A DNA stretch of 64,000 nucleotides, taken from Pseudomonadota bacterium (GTDB taxonomy: Bacteria > Cyanobacteriota > Vampirovibrionia > Obscuribacterales > Obscuribacteraceae). Of the stretch, positions 1-9,114 are shown piece after piece (the first letter of the stretch is position 1; each line of letters starts with the position of its first letter). The stretch covers positions 1 through 64,000 of the forward strand of contig JAJPGY010000037.1 of NCBI GenBank assembly GCA_021325555.1, given 5' to 3'. Position numbers and translations under genes: made by a program. Below the pieces are notes generated by a model. It was not told the DNA's origin and ran no database searches. It saw only the letters and a list, made by a program, of their open reading frames with translations.

Positions 1-502
<502 letters not shown>

Positions 503-511
503 GGGAGTACT

Positions 512-690
512 CAGGTAAGACCTGCTCGGTGTATGGTCAAACCCTGACACTTGTCCCCTCTTCATGCGCACTCACGATGCGCACGGCAGCTTCCGCTGCT
601 GGAGGGAGACAGCTCCCAGGTCGATGCCGAAGAAGGCATCTGGTAGGAAAGGGCGCCCCATTGGGGCGTCACTACTCAAAACCAGATGTC
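512..690 (+). other. structured 16S 3' trailer with serial hairpins
   Basis: Directly after the 16S end lies a chain of short inverted repeats. They are CAGGT/ACCTG (512-516/520-524), GTCA/TGAC (536-539/545-548), GCAGC/GCTGC around TTCC (586-599), GATGCC/GGCATC (623-628/635-640) and GGCGCCCC/GGGGCGTC around a 3-nt loop (652-670). A 10-bp stem, GGCATCTGGT (635-644) with ACCAGATGTC (681-690, one G-U pair), would enclose the last hairpin and competes with the 623-640 stem. None ends in a clear T-run. These look like a processed rRNA trailer or spacer; the role in RNase processing or termination is inference. Confidence 0.5.
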
Positions 691-1000
691 GGAGGCGACA
701 GGCGTTCTTGAAATGGCTATTCAGTTATCAGGATTCGACATCCTTAATCAACTGCGCAGCGCTATAGCTCCCTTTTGCGTGCGGCGCCCGGCTGCCCGGG
801 CGGCCGTGGTATCGCCGACGGTGACATCGCGGTTGGCGAACGCCGCATGTCGGCCGGTTTCGCTCGCTATTACGGATCTTTCACTTGAGACAGTTGTAAC
901 GGCCGGATGCCTCACGCTCCTCGGGGCGCGAGACGCTGGCCAGTCCTGCGATTACACTTGAGGCCGTTCAGCGCGCTTTGTGTAGCCCGCAGATGTCAAG
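691..1000. other. gene-free spacer, no tRNA and no 23S detected
   Basis: This stretch carries no reading frame with a credible ribosome-binding site and no tRNA-like fold or T-loop. The first ~40 bases (GTTCTTGAAATGGCTATTCAG at 703-723) faintly resemble the sequence that usually closes a 16S-23S spacer, but no 23S 5' end follows. I see nothing else in it. Confidence 0.5.
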
Positions 1001-1035
1001 AATGATTGTCCGCCTTATAAAGGACTACAATCATT
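1001..1035. promoter_or_regulatory. long interrupted palindrome, candidate operator
   Basis: AATGATTGT (1001-1009) is repeated perfectly inverted as ACAATCATT (1027-1035). Inside it GTCC (1008-1011) pairs with GGAC (1022-1025) and CCTT pairs with AAGG around ATA. TACAAT at 1026-1031 resembles a -10 element, so the palindrome would overlap the promoter of the secreted protein that starts at 1052. An operator or a transcript hairpin would both fit. Confidence 0.45.
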
Positions 1036-1051
1036 GAACCGGGAGGTTTCC

Positions 1052-2476
1052 GTGATATCTCCGATTATCAGGCGTTCCGCTATATATCTCGCAGTTCAGG
1101 CGCTGGTGCCGTTGCTGCTTTTGCTGAGGGCAGGCGGTGTACCGGCTCTGGCAGCCGGGCCCGGCGGTGCTGAAGACGGGGCGCCGCTGCCGACGGCCAG
1201 GGTGAGCCCGCAGTTCGACTGGAATGATCTCACCCGCACCGGGAGGCGGTCGGGCTCCGCTGGCGGTGCGGGCAGACCGGTGCTGCAGGGAACCGTGCAG
1301 CGCTCGACTGTAGTTGTGCCGTCAGGACACGCGCAGATAGTGCGGTCGCCGTTCCCGGCGCCGCCGGCCGAAGCGGGGCCGGGCGGCGATTATGTGGGCA
1401 CGCCCACCAAAGTGACGCTGCACGGAATCATCTGCCAGTCGGTGGCCGCAAGCACAGGCGATCGATCGCTCGATCAATTCTTCTCCGCGTCGATCCTCGA
1501 TAAAGCTGCCGAGGCTTCGGCCGGGCAGCCGCAACATTTCCATGTCTGCAAAAGGAAGTTGATCGGCAAAGGCCTCGACATTCTCAACTACATGTTCGAC
1601 TACCGCGCCTTCGGCCCTTCAACCGAGGCTGCCAACGTGATCCTCGACGAGCACCAGCGGGCGAAAAGCACGGAGGCCAGGGCTTACTACCGGCAGCGCG
1701 AGCGTGATGAGAAGAGCCTGGAGGTTGCATCGAACATCATGCAGCTGGCAATGGGGCTCGGCATGCCCGGAACCGCTCGCGGAAGGAGTCTTATCGATTC
1801 GAGCCTGCAGTCCCTCAGGCAGCTCGTCGGCGAGGACCAGGCGAATCAGATTCTGGCCGGCCTGCAGAAATACGGCAAAGAGTTGAGCTTCCCGCCCGCG
1901 CTTTCCAATCAGGATCTCTGGGACATGCACCAGAGGGAGAACAAGATCCGCCTGATGGTGCAGTCGGCGATCCTCTCGGATGCCGACCTTAAAGCCGTTA
2001 CAAGCGGGCTTCACAGGTACAACAGCCACGGAAAGTTTGCCCAGCGCGCGGTCGGGCTTGTCGAGGCGGGGCTGAGCATCGCCGCCTTCAGCCCCAGCTT
2101 TGTCGCCCCCGCCGCCGAAAGCGCTTACTTCCTGCTGATGATGGCCACGGGCGGGCCGGAGCAGGACAAGCTCTTGAAGGAGCTTTATCTGTCCAAGCGC
2201 CTAGACAGCCGTCTCAAGGTGATCAACGAGAAGGCGCACATGGCTGTTGACACCTACCACATGGCGCTGCTCTCCCAGAACCCGGTATTGCTCGCCTGCA
2301 CCGAGTCCATGGTTCGCCAGATGTCCGGTGAAGAGACGATGCGCGAGGTGTTCGGTGGCGCCCATCTGGCGCTCGAGCCGGATCCGTCCACGTTATCCTC
2401 CGTCGCCTTGCGTCCAGGCTCGCCTGCCGGCGATCATGCGCTGACCGCCGGCGGCAACCGCAAGCCGGCCCTCTAG
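1052..2476 (+). CDS. secreted protein of unknown function
   Basis: Predicted 474-aa exported protein of no family I recognise. A GTG start at 1052 is preferred because GGGAGG lies six bases upstream; an in-frame TTG at 1034 lacks a site. The N-terminus has arginines followed by a hydrophobic run (LALVPLLLLL-like, residues ~8-25) and Ala-x-Ala, typical of a signal peptide. Residues ~30-110 are Gly/Pro-rich and low in structure. The remainder is mostly amphipathic helix with charged stretches (ARAYYRQRERDEKSLE) and two conserved-looking cysteines in ICQS and HVCK. A long interrupted palindrome overlaps its promoter region. The gene stands alone and converges on the next minus-strand gene. Confidence 0.75.
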   Translation: MISPIIRRSAIYLAVQALVPLLLLLRAGGVPALAAGPGGAEDGAPLPTARVSPQFDWNDLTRTGRRSGSAGGAGRPVLQGTVQRSTVVVPSGHAQIVRSPFPAPPAEAGPGGDYVGTPTKVTLHGIICQSVAASTGDRSLDQFFSASILDKAAEASAGQPQHFHVCKRKLIGKGLDILNYMFDYRAFGPSTEAANVILDEHQRAKSTEARAYYRQRERDEKSLEVASNIMQLAMGLGMPGTARGRSLIDSSLQSLRQLVGEDQANQILAGLQKYGKELSFPPALSNQDLWDMHQRENKIRLMVQSAILSDADLKAVTSGLHRYNSHGKFAQRAVGLVEAGLSIAAFSPSFVAPAAESAYFLLMMATGGPEQDKLLKELYLSKRLDSRLKVINEKAHMAVDTYHMALLSQNPVLLACTESMVRQMSGEETMREVFGGAHLALEPDPSTLSSVALRPGSPAGDHALTAGGNRKPAL

Positions 2477-2516
2477 CCGGTTGCCGCCGGCCCGAGCGAG
2501 CCCCACGTCCGGCGGC

Positions 2517-3353
2517 TCAGGCCGCCCCGCTGTCGCGGGTAAAGAGCGGGTTGCCTTCCGCGTCGAAGAAAGTCGATCTTCTCTTGCATATCTGCCCTTG
2601 CTGGTCGTAAAGCAGGAGGTCAGCGCTGTTGGGAATCCCCTCCATGTCGAAGGAGATCAGCTCGCGGCGGCTTAATTTGCCGGTGGCCGGATCGAAAGTT
2701 TGCGTCTCCTCCGAAAACGGGCCGCCGGCGCTGTTGTGGATTACCTTAATGTAGCGCACGGTGTGCCCGGCTGCGTCGAAGTAGGTGTGCTCGGTCATGG
2801 CGCGCAGCCCTTCTCCCATCCAGTGGATCTGCTCCCTGTGCACGAGCTTGCCGCTCGCCGGATCGACATGTTGATTGACGGAGGAAGCGGGGGTCCCGTT
2901 CACGTCGTAGTCGGTCTGCCCCTGAAAGACGACCGTGGCTCCCCGGGATTCTCTTTCGATTATTCTGACCAGAAGCCCGTGCGGGCGGAAGATGGTCACG
3001 ATCTGGCTCGATCTTGCCGAATCATGAAAGATGGTGTCAGAGCTGATCAGGTTGCCATCGGGCATGGTGGCAACCTCGGCCACCCTGGTGCGCCTGCCGG
3101 TCTCCGGGTCGAGGAAGGTTTCCGCCCGGTTTCTGCCGCACCTTTTTATGATCTTGATCGGCCTCTTGTGCTGATCGTAGATCTTCTCGATGGCACCACC
3201 GGTGGCGTCAGGCGTCACAGAATGGTAGGTGGTGACTCCTTCATTGTCTATGCGGGTCTCCAGCAGAAGTCCTTGCTCCTGATTGTCTTGGGCAACCGGC
3301 AAGCGCACGCTCGGCCGGGTCGTATTGGATGAATTGATCATTCGGGTTTCCAT
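2517..3353 (-). CDS. hypothetical protein with YD-like repeats
   Basis: 278-aa soluble protein without signal peptide. From about residue 40 to the end it is made of short degenerate beta-rich repeats built round aromatic-Asp-x-x-Gly turns (YFDAAGHTVRY, TFDPATGKLSRRE, LYDQQGQICKRR, FFDAEGNPLF). This pattern resembles YD/MORN-type toothed repeats rather than an enzyme fold. No catalytic motif is visible. The ATG at 3353 has no good Shine-Dalgarno; a second ATG lies four codons in. A strong promoter (TTGACA-N17-TATTCT) and two leader hairpins precede it, so it is probably monocistronic. The function is unknown and binding to a partner is only a guess from the repeat type. Confidence 0.7.
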   Translation of the reverse strand: METRMINSSNTTRPSVRLPVAQDNQEQGLLLETRIDNEGVTTYHSVTPDATGGAIEKIYDQHKRPIKIIKRCGRNRAETFLDPETGRRTRVAEVATMPDGNLISSDTIFHDSARSSQIVTIFRPHGLLVRIIERESRGATVVFQGQTDYDVNGTPASSVNQHVDPASGKLVHREQIHWMGEGLRAMTEHTYFDAAGHTVRYIKVIHNSAGGPFSEETQTFDPATGKLSRRELISFDMEGIPNSADLLLYDQQGQICKRRSTFFDAEGNPLFTRDSGAA

Positions 3354-3359
3354 TTAAAA

Positions 3360-3392
3360 GTCGGCTGCCGACCTTCGTCTTTGTGGCGAAGG
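3360..3392 (-). promoter_or_regulatory. two hairpins in the leader of the YD-repeat gene
   Basis: On the transcript, CCTTCG/CGAAGG (3387-3392 with 3372-3377, 9-nt loop) is followed at once by GTCGG/CCGAC (3368-3372 with 3360-3364, 3-nt loop). The second stem ends about seven bases before the ATG, where a ribosome-binding site would normally be, and no such site is visible. Structural control of translation is possible but inferred. Confidence 0.35.
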
Positions 3393-3462
3393 GAAGCGGC
3401 GCAATCCGCGCGGGTGACTTTTTCGGGCTAGTAAGTTGTGTAAAGATACCGACTGCTGGTAC

Positions 3463-3491
3463 AGAATAATTCACTCAGATCGTCTTGTCAA
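3463..3491 (-). promoter_or_regulatory. sigma70-type promoter
   Basis: Reading the minus strand, a perfect -35 TTGACA (3486-3491) is followed after exactly 17 bases by TATTCT (3463-3468). It faces the YD-repeat gene and predicts a leader of about 100 nt. The same -10 hexamer and spacing occur at 41719-41747. Confidence 0.7.
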
Positions 3492-3520
3492 GCCCCGTCC
3501 GGCGATCGGCGCCAGGCCCC

Positions 3521-4441
3521 TCAACAGACGCTCCGGCGTTCCGGCTCATCCTGGAGAACGGAGCCGCCGGCAAGAAACGCCAGGTCTCGACGCAAAGCGA
3601 TCAGCCTCACCACCTCCTCGTGTGTTTGTTTTGCCCGGCCAAACTCTCGGGACAGGCAGGCCTGCGCGCCTGCAGCGCTCAGTGCCTCGATCTCGCCCTC
3701 CAGCATCTCGCTCAAATCCAGGATTGCCGCGTCGAGCGAGCGGGCGCGACCGCGCGTCTTGAGCGAGCAGGCATTGTCCGCGTGATCGGCTGCCGGCACG
3801 CTGTCGGCTGCCAGCGCATAGCGGCACCAGTCCGTATCCGCCCGGGCGTCCGGGGCGGACACTCCGTCCAGCTTCGACAGGAAGCGCTGGACGTCCAGGT
3901 AGGTGCCGAGGTCGACCACCGGCTCCTCATCGCGCCGCTCGAGATGATGGCCGTCGCCGGGCCCGCCGAGCCCCGTGCTCTCATGCCGGCTGCATCGCAG
4001 GCGGACCTGGGCTGGATGGTCTTCATCCAGGTACAGATGAATGAGGGTGGTGAACAGGTCCCGGCACAGCGTCTCCAGGCTGTCGTCAGCGACCGGCCGG
4101 CCGTCCAGCTTCCAGACAACGCCGGCCCCTCTGGTCGTGGCCTTCATTCTTGCCGAGGCTCGCAGGCGGCGAGCGGATCTCGAGATGAAGATGACCCTTT
4201 CGGCAGGCACGAAAAAGAATTCGACGGTCTTGTTCCTTCCCCGGATGATTAGATCCCAGAAGCTCGCCGAAAGCCGGGCCTGATAGGTCTGTTTGCCTTC
4301 CGCCTCCACAAAGGCCGGCTGCGTCATGCTCACGTACAGAGCCCCGCCGGCCGTCTGATTGAACTCGTCGCAGCGGCTCTGCAGCAGGTCGGCAATCCTG
4401 TCTATCCAGCCGATAACAGAAAGAGGCGATGAATGCACCAC
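3521..4441 (-). CDS. hypothetical protein, unknown family
   Basis: About 306 aa, unrecognised. The frame stays open upstream, but GTG at 4441 (or GTG at 4438) is the best start because GGAGAG lies 5-8 bases before it; the upstream part is low-complexity and covers a leader. The N-terminal ~150 residues look like a mixed alpha/beta domain (VIGWIDRIADLL, GALYVSMTQP, RNKTVEFFFVPAERVIFIS). The C-terminal ~100 residues are helical (LDAAILDLSEMLEGEIEALS, REFGRAKQTHEEVVRLIAL). There is no signal peptide, membrane segment or metal motif. A TTGACA promoter lies just after the upstream sdaA stop codon, so it is probably transcribed alone with a ~210-nt structured leader. Confidence 0.65.
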   Translation of the reverse strand: MVHSSPLSVIGWIDRIADLLQSRCDEFNQTAGGALYVSMTQPAFVEAEGKQTYQARLSASFWDLIIRGRNKTVEFFFVPAERVIFISRSARRLRASARMKATTRGAGVVWKLDGRPVADDSLETLCRDLFTTLIHLYLDEDHPAQVRLRCSRHESTGLGGPGDGHHLERRDEEPVVDLGTYLDVQRFLSKLDGVSAPDARADTDWCRYALAADSVPAADHADNACSLKTRGRARSLDAAILDLSEMLEGEIEALSAAGAQACLSREFGRAKQTHEEVVRLIALRRDLAFLAGGSVLQDEPERRSVC

Positions 4442-4579
4442 AGGATCTCTCCTCGCTCGAAATTGGCGCAGCCGCTTGGACGACCCGGGCGCCGCTTGCG
4501 TGGCGCCTTCCTCAGTTTGCCCCACTGGTATCACAATTGGTGACAACGCATCGGCTCTGCGAAGACGAGACGTCTGCGC

Positions 4580-4595
4580 GACGCCGGCGGGCGTC
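4580..4595 (-). promoter_or_regulatory. leader hairpin
   Basis: GACGCC (4580-4585) and GGCGTC (4590-4595) form a perfect 6-bp stem with a GGCG loop, within the long leader of the gene starting at 4441. There is no T-run, so it is not an obvious terminator. Confidence 0.3.
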
Positions 4596-4661
4596 TGATG
4601 CGAATATGCAATTGTAGTAGTACGGTAGGGCAAAAAATGCGTGATAGCCGAAAGTGAGAAA

Positions 4662-4690
4662 AGGGTACGGCCAACCCCTTTCGTTGTCAA
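4662..4690 (-). promoter_or_regulatory. candidate sigma70 promoter
   Basis: On the minus strand TTGACA (4685-4690) stands 17 bases before TACCCT (4662-4667), a weak -10. It starts 21 bases beyond the sdaA stop codon and points at the hypothetical gene beginning at 4441. Confidence 0.45.
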
Positions 4691-4711
4691 GTCAAATTTA
4701 TCTTTCGAGGA

Positions 4712-6112
4712 CTACCCCAGCGCCAGCCCGCCGGTGGAGGTCTCCTTGTACTTCTGATTCATGTCCAGACCGGTCTGCCTCATCACCTCCAGGGCGCGAT
4801 CGAGGCTGACCAGGTGCAGGCCGTCCGAGGCCAGGGAAAGAGCGGCGGCGTTGAGGGCCTTGACCGCGCCCATCGCGTTCCTCTCGATGCAGGGAACCTG
4901 CACCAGCCCCATGATCGGATCGCAGGTCATGCCCAGGTGGTGCTCGATGCCTATCTCGGCCGCCTGCTCGATCTGTCTGGCCGTGCCGCCCAGCATTGCC
5001 GTCGCCCCGCCGGCGGCCATCGCGCAAGAGGTGCCGACCTCGCCCTGGCAGCCGACCTCCGCCCCGGAGATGGAGGCGTGCACCTTGACCAGGGCGCCGA
5101 CCACCGAGGCCACGATCAAGCCGTTTTGCAGGGTCTCGCTCGACAGTTTCTCGCACTCCCGCAGATAGCGCCAGACCCCGGGGATGATCCCGGAGGAGCC
5201 GTTGGTGGGCGCCGTCACCACGCGCCCGCCGGCGGCGTTCTCCTCGTTGACGGCCATGGCGTAAACGGACGGGCGCAGGTCATTTCCGGCCCAGGACGGG
5301 GTTTTCCCGGCCAGCATCTGCTCGCTCAGGCTCTTGGCCCGCCGCCTTACCTGCAAGCCGCCCGGCAGGATGCCCTCGGTGCGCAGCCCGCGCTCGATCG
5401 ATTGCTCCATCGCCTGGAGAACGTCCGCCAGACCGGCCCTGAGCTCGCCTTCGCTGGTGCGGCGGGCGCCCTCGTTGGCGATCACCACCTCCCAGGGCGC
5501 CAGCTTGCTGGTAAGGCAGTGCTCCACAAATTCTTTTGCCGAGTTGTAAGGATAGGGGACCTCGATCTCGGCGTCCTGGTCTGCGGCCGCCCGGCGCTGC
5601 CCGGTTGCCGGGTCGACCGGCTCGACGAAGCCGCCGCCCACGGACAGGATTACCTGCTCGAGAACCAGCCGCTGGCCCCGATAGAGGCGAAAGCGCATGG
5701 TGTTGGGATGCGGCAGCTCGGCGCCGTCGATCTGCCACTGCTGCCAGTGGATGTCCTGCCCCGGCCGAAAGCCGATCCTGGCTCCCCCTGCTGCGATCGG
5801 CTCGCCGCGCTCCAGATTGGGCATGGCCGCCCAGATCTCCTCGACAGGGGAGCGCCGCGGGTGCAGCCCGGAGAGCCCGGCGCAGAGCGCGCCGTCCGTC
5901 CGGTGCCCTCTGCCGGTCGCCGAAAGGCTGCCATACAGCTCCACCTGAAATCGCCAGTCGTCACCGCCCACCCCCAGCGCCCCGCCCTCGAGCACCCGCT
6001 GCCGGAACGCAAGCGCGGCCAGCATCGGACCGACCGTGTGCGAGCTGGACGGCCCGACCCCGATCTTGAACATGTCGAGCGGGCTTATGTGATCGGCGCG
6101 CAGTGGATTCAT
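4712..6112 (-). CDS. sdaA: L-serine dehydratase, single-chain iron-sulfur type
   Basis: Deaminates L-serine to pyruvate and ammonia using a labile [4Fe-4S] cluster. The 466-aa chain has the beta domain at the N-terminus ([20 protein letters not shown], residues ~10-30) and the catalytic alpha domain at the C-terminus, as in the E. coli-type one-chain enzyme. [10 protein letters not shown] and [16 protein letters not shown] carry the expected cluster cysteines and glycine-rich loops. ATG 6112 gives the family-like start; an in-frame GTG at 6163 has no better ribosome site. The protein ends at TSTGGLALG. Many homologues continue a few residues to a C-terminal cysteine that folds into the active site, and that tail is absent here. 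It stands alone on the minus strand. Confidence 0.93.
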   Translation of the reverse strand: MNPLRADHISPLDMFKIGVGPSSSHTVGPMLAALAFRQRVLEGGALGVGGDDWRFQVELYGSLSATGRGHRTDGALCAGLSGLHPRRSPVEEIWAAMPNLERGEPIAAGGARIGFRPGQDIHWQQWQIDGAELPHPNTMRFRLYRGQRLVLEQVILSVGGGFVEPVDPATGQRRAAADQDAEIEVPYPYNSAKEFVEHCLTSKLAPWEVVIANEGARRTSEGELRAGLADVLQAMEQSIERGLRTEGILPGGLQVRRRAKSLSEQMLAGKTPSWAGNDLRPSVYAMAVNEENAAGGRVVTAPTNGSSGIIPGVWRYLRECEKLSSETLQNGLIVASVVGALVKVHASISGAEVGCQGEVGTSCAMAAGGATAMLGGTARQIEQAAEIGIEHHLGMTCDPIMGLVQVPCIERNAMGAVKALNAAALSLASDGLHLVSLDRALEVMRQTGLDMNQKYKETSTGGLALG

Positions 6113-6445
6113 GGCTTTCGGGCTCAGCTCTTGTGATCCGACCGGAGTAGTTTCCGATCTCACTGGAATATTACTACCGATCCGCCTTCACCGGCTGCGG
6201 CTGCGCAGCCAGCCGCCCGCCTGGGCATGAGACCGCCTGGCAACCGCGCTCGGCAGCCTGTCTGCGTTGGACAGCGCCTGCACGACAGCCGACGGGCTTT
6301 TCGCCCGGGGGCGAGGGCGTCGCGCGCCCGCCCCGCGAAGACCCCGGGCGCGCGGGCGTCTTGCCCGCATGATTCCCCGGGCTTCTGCTAAGGAAGCGAT
6401 GAGCACGGATCTGCTATAACAGCAGGAGCTTTGGAGGGACAGGCG
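6113..6445. other. divergent intergenic region, GC-rich inverted repeats
   Basis: This 333-base gap separates sdaA (minus) from the O-methyltransferase gene (plus). It is rich in GC palindromic segments, for example around 6300-6375 (GGGCGAGGGCGTC followed by AAGAC...GTCTT arms). Near its right end CTGCT/AGCAG (6411-6415/6421-6425) flanks TATAAC, a possible -10 for the methyltransferase without a good -35. I see no credible gene or RNA in it. Confidence 0.4.
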
Positions 6446-7081
6446 ATGCTGACGCTGACGAAACCTGAGATCGATGAGTACGCAACATCCATGTGCGAGG
6501 AGGTCCCCGGGCTCCTTGAGGAGCTGGAGCGGGAGACGGTCGACACGATGCCGCTGTCGATTATGCTCACCGGGCGCCTGGAGGGGCGTTTCCTCAAGCT
6601 CATGACCCAGCTTGTCGGCGCCAGGCGGGTGCTGGAGGTCGGCATGTACACAGGCTATTCGGCGCTGTCGATGGCCGAAGGGCTTCCCGAGGACGGGCAG
6701 CTTATCACCTGCGAGATCGACCCCGCGGCCATCGAGTTTGCCAGGCGGTACTACGCGCGCAGCCCGCACGGAAAGAAGATCGTGGTCATGGAAGGGCCGG
6801 CGCTTGAGTCGATCAGGAAGCTCGAGGGCCCGTTCGATCTGGTGTTCATCGACGCCGACAAAGTGAACTACGGCAACTACTACGAAGCGGTTCTCCCGCT
6901 GGTGAGAGCAGGTGGCGTGATCATCGCCGACAACGTGCTCTACGGCGGCGAGGTGCTCAGCCCGCGCGACGAGAATCCACGGGCGATTGACGCCTTCAAC
7001 AAGCGCGTGAGGGCAGACGAGCGGGTGACCTGTGTTATGTTGCCTGTTCGGGACGGCATATCGATCATCAGGAAAAGATAA
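6446..7081 (+). CDS. SAM-dependent O-methyltransferase, CCoAOMT/COMT-like
   Basis: 211-aa class I methyltransferase of the cation-dependent caffeoyl-CoA/catechol O-methyltransferase group. The SAM motif I is [16 protein letters not shown] (residues ~64-79), the acidic ribose-binding residue follows in LITCEIDP, and the family motif [18 protein letters not shown] (~134-151) supplies the metal-binding Asp residues together with the later [12 protein letters not shown]. The ATG at 6446 has GGAGGG seven bases upstream, which rules out the earlier in-frame TTG. The substrate cannot be read from sequence; catechol-type or aromatic acceptors are typical. It lies 80 bases upstream of asnS on the same strand and may share its transcript. 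Confidence 0.9.
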   Translation: MLTLTKPEIDEYATSMCEEVPGLLEELERETVDTMPLSIMLTGRLEGRFLKLMTQLVGARRVLEVGMYTGYSALSMAEGLPEDGQLITCEIDPAAIEFARRYYARSPHGKKIVVMEGPALESIRKLEGPFDLVFIDADKVNYGNYYEAVLPLVRAGGVIIADNVLYGGEVLSPRDENPRAIDAFNKRVRADERVTCVMLPVRDGISIIRKR

Positions 7082-7161
7082 CGGGGCCGCCCTTCACGCG
7101 TAATTCTGGAGAACTACGGACAGAAGGGATCCCACCCGGTGAGCTGCGGGGGAGCGAAAAA

Positions 7162-8586
7162 TTGACAATGACAGGGACACAGATCGTGCAACGAACAAGA
7201 GTAATCGACGCTCTGCGCGAGGAGAACATCGGCAAGAAGGTTCGCCTTTGCGGTTGGGTAAGAACGCGCCGGGATTCCAAAGGCGGCTTCTCCTTTCTGG
7301 AGATCAACGACGGCTCGATTCTGAAAAACGTGCAGGTGCTGGCTGACTCGACCCTGCCCAACTACGAAAGCGAGATCCTCAAGACCGGCATCGGCAGCAG
7401 CGTGGAGGTGGTGGGCACGATCGTCAAGTCGCCGGGCAAGGGGCAGACTACCGAGGTAAAGGCCGAGTCGGTCTCCATCCACGGCTATGCCGACCCGGCG
7501 TGCTACCCTCTGCAAAAGAAGGGAACCTCCTTCGAGTTCCTGCGCACGATCGCCCACCTGCGCCCGCGCACCAACACCTTCGGGGCAGTCGCCCGCGTGC
7601 GAAACGAGATCTGCCGCTCGATACACAACTTCTTCCAGTCCCGCGGCTTCGTTTATGTCCACACGCCGATTATAACGGCCAGCGATTGCGAGGGAGCCGG
7701 ACAGATGTTCCGGGTGACCACCTTCGATCTGAGCAGGGTGCCGCTCAAGCAGGGCGCCGGCGGCGAGCCGGACTTCGAGCAGGACTTCTTCGGCAGACCG
7801 ACGAACCTCACGGTCAGCGGGCAGCTCGAGGCGGAGGCGTTCGCCACCGCGCTCACCAACGTCTACACATTCGGCCCGACATTCCGCGCCGAAAACTCGA
7901 ACACCTCGCGCCACCTTGCCGAGTTCTGGATGGTGGAGCCGGAGATGGCGTTCTGCGATCTCGAGGGGGACATGGATCTGGCCGAGGAGTTCCTCAAGAC
8001 GATGTTCTCAGACGTCCTCAGCCGCTGCCCGGACGATATGGCGTTTTTCAACGAGCGCATCGACCGGACAATCATAGAGACGTTACAGCACATCGTGGAC
8101 AGCGAGTTCATCAGGCTGACTTATACCGAGGCAGTCGATATTCTGGAGAAAAGCGGCGAGTCTTTCGAGTTTCCGGTCTCCTGGGGAGTGGACCTGCAGT
8201 CCGAGCACGAGCGTTACCTGACCGAGCGGAAGTTCAAGAAGCCTGTCATCCTCACCGACTATCCGCGGCAGATCAAGGCTTTCTACATGCGGTTGAACGA
8301 CGACGGCAGGACCGTGCGGGCGATGGATGTCCTGGTGCCTAAAATAGGCGAGATCATCGGCGGCAGCCAGAGGGAAGAAAGGCTCGAGGTCGTCGAGCAG
8401 CGCATGAAGGAGCAGGAGCTGAACCCAGAGGATTACTGGTGGTACCTGGATCTGCGCCGTTACGGCACGGTCCCCCATGCCGGCTTCGGCTTAGGGCTCG
8501 AGCGAACGGTGCAGTTCGTCACCGGAATGGGTAACATTCGTGATGTGATACCGTTCCCCAGAACCCCGAAGAGCGCCGACTTCTGA
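7162..8586 (+). CDS. asnS: asparaginyl-tRNA synthetase
   Basis: Charges tRNA-Asn with asparagine in the cytoplasm. The 474-aa protein has the N-terminal OB-fold anticodon-binding domain ([19 protein letters not shown], ~29-47) and a class II catalytic core. Motif 2 is [21 protein letters not shown] and motif 3 is [15 protein letters not shown], followed by [12 protein letters not shown]. Residues distinguishing AsnRS from AspRS, such as the [15 protein letters not shown] block, are present. TTG at 7162 sits seven bases after GGGGGAG; ATG at 7168 is the alternative. The downstream neighbour converges 12 bases away. Confidence 0.95.
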   Translation: MTMTGTQIVQRTRVIDALREENIGKKVRLCGWVRTRRDSKGGFSFLEINDGSILKNVQVLADSTLPNYESEILKTGIGSSVEVVGTIVKSPGKGQTTEVKAESVSIHGYADPACYPLQKKGTSFEFLRTIAHLRPRTNTFGAVARVRNEICRSIHNFFQSRGFVYVHTPIITASDCEGAGQMFRVTTFDLSRVPLKQGAGGEPDFEQDFFGRPTNLTVSGQLEAEAFATALTNVYTFGPTFRAENSNTSRHLAEFWMVEPEMAFCDLEGDMDLAEEFLKTMFSDVLSRCPDDMAFFNERIDRTIIETLQHIVDSEFIRLTYTEAVDILEKSGESFEFPVSWGVDLQSEHERYLTERKFKKPVILTDYPRQIKAFYMRLNDDGRTVRAMDVLVPKIGEIIGGSQREERLEVVEQRMKEQELNPEDYWWYLDLRRYGTVPHAGFGLGLERTVQFVTGMGNIRDVIPFPRTPKSADF

Positions 8587-8597
8587 GCCTGGAATCC

Positions 8598-8960
8598 TTA
8601 CCACCAGGAGCGGCTGTACCGGTAATAGCGGGGGGTGTTGTAATAGCCTCCGCCAAAGAGCCGGTCCATCCACGTCCCGCCATAGTAGCCACTGTAGGGG
8701 TTGCTGTAATAGGGGTTGCCGTAGTAGCTATAACCGTACCCGTACGGACGATACCAGCCAAGGTGCCGGCCGCGGCACCAGCCGCCACCCCAGTTGCCGG
8801 CCCAGCCGCGGTGCCAGCCGCCACCCCAGCCGCCGTGCCAGCCGTGCTCGCTCCAACCGCCATGCCAGCCGTGATAAGCGCCGGCTTGCGGCGGCGCCGA
8901 CATCCCCACAAATAGAGCCAGCGATAAGGCCAGGGCGGAAAACTTGACTTTGTGGTTCAT
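8598..8960 (-). CDS. secreted Gly/His/Tyr/Trp-rich protein
   Basis: 120-aa exported protein with a clear signal peptide (MNHKVKFSALALSLALFVGM, cleavage probably after PPQAGA). The mature part is extreme in composition: repeated HGWHGGW-like units (residues ~30-60) with many His and Trp, then a Tyr/Gly/Asn/Pro-rich half (YSYYGNPYYSNPYSGYYGG) ending YRYSRSWW. GGAGG five to six bases before the ATG supports the start. The His-rich repeat could bind metals and the aromatic half could self-associate or coat a surface, but both are inference. It is divergent from the TPR gene at 9115. Confidence 0.8.
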   Translation of the reverse strand: MNHKVKFSALALSLALFVGMSAPPQAGAYHGWHGGWSEHGWHGGWGGGWHRGWAGNWGGGWCRGRHLGWYRPYGYGYSYYGNPYYSNPYSGYYGGTWMDRLFGGGYYNTPRYYRYSRSWW

Positions 8961-9114
8961 AAAAACCTCCTTCCAGAGTGTTTCAGTTAATTAAGACGGG
9001 CTGCGTGCGCCGGGGTTCCGCCGGGGCGAAAAGCGTGCAGCAGCTACCGTCTTGGGCCCAGCCGCCACGGCCCGCGGCGACAGCGAGCGGTTGCCGGATG
9101 GGGAGGATATAGAA

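Noticed and set aside
4814..6136. 440-codon plus-strand frame across sdaA
   Set aside because: Its complement encodes the conserved serine dehydratase; the frame has no recognisable motif.
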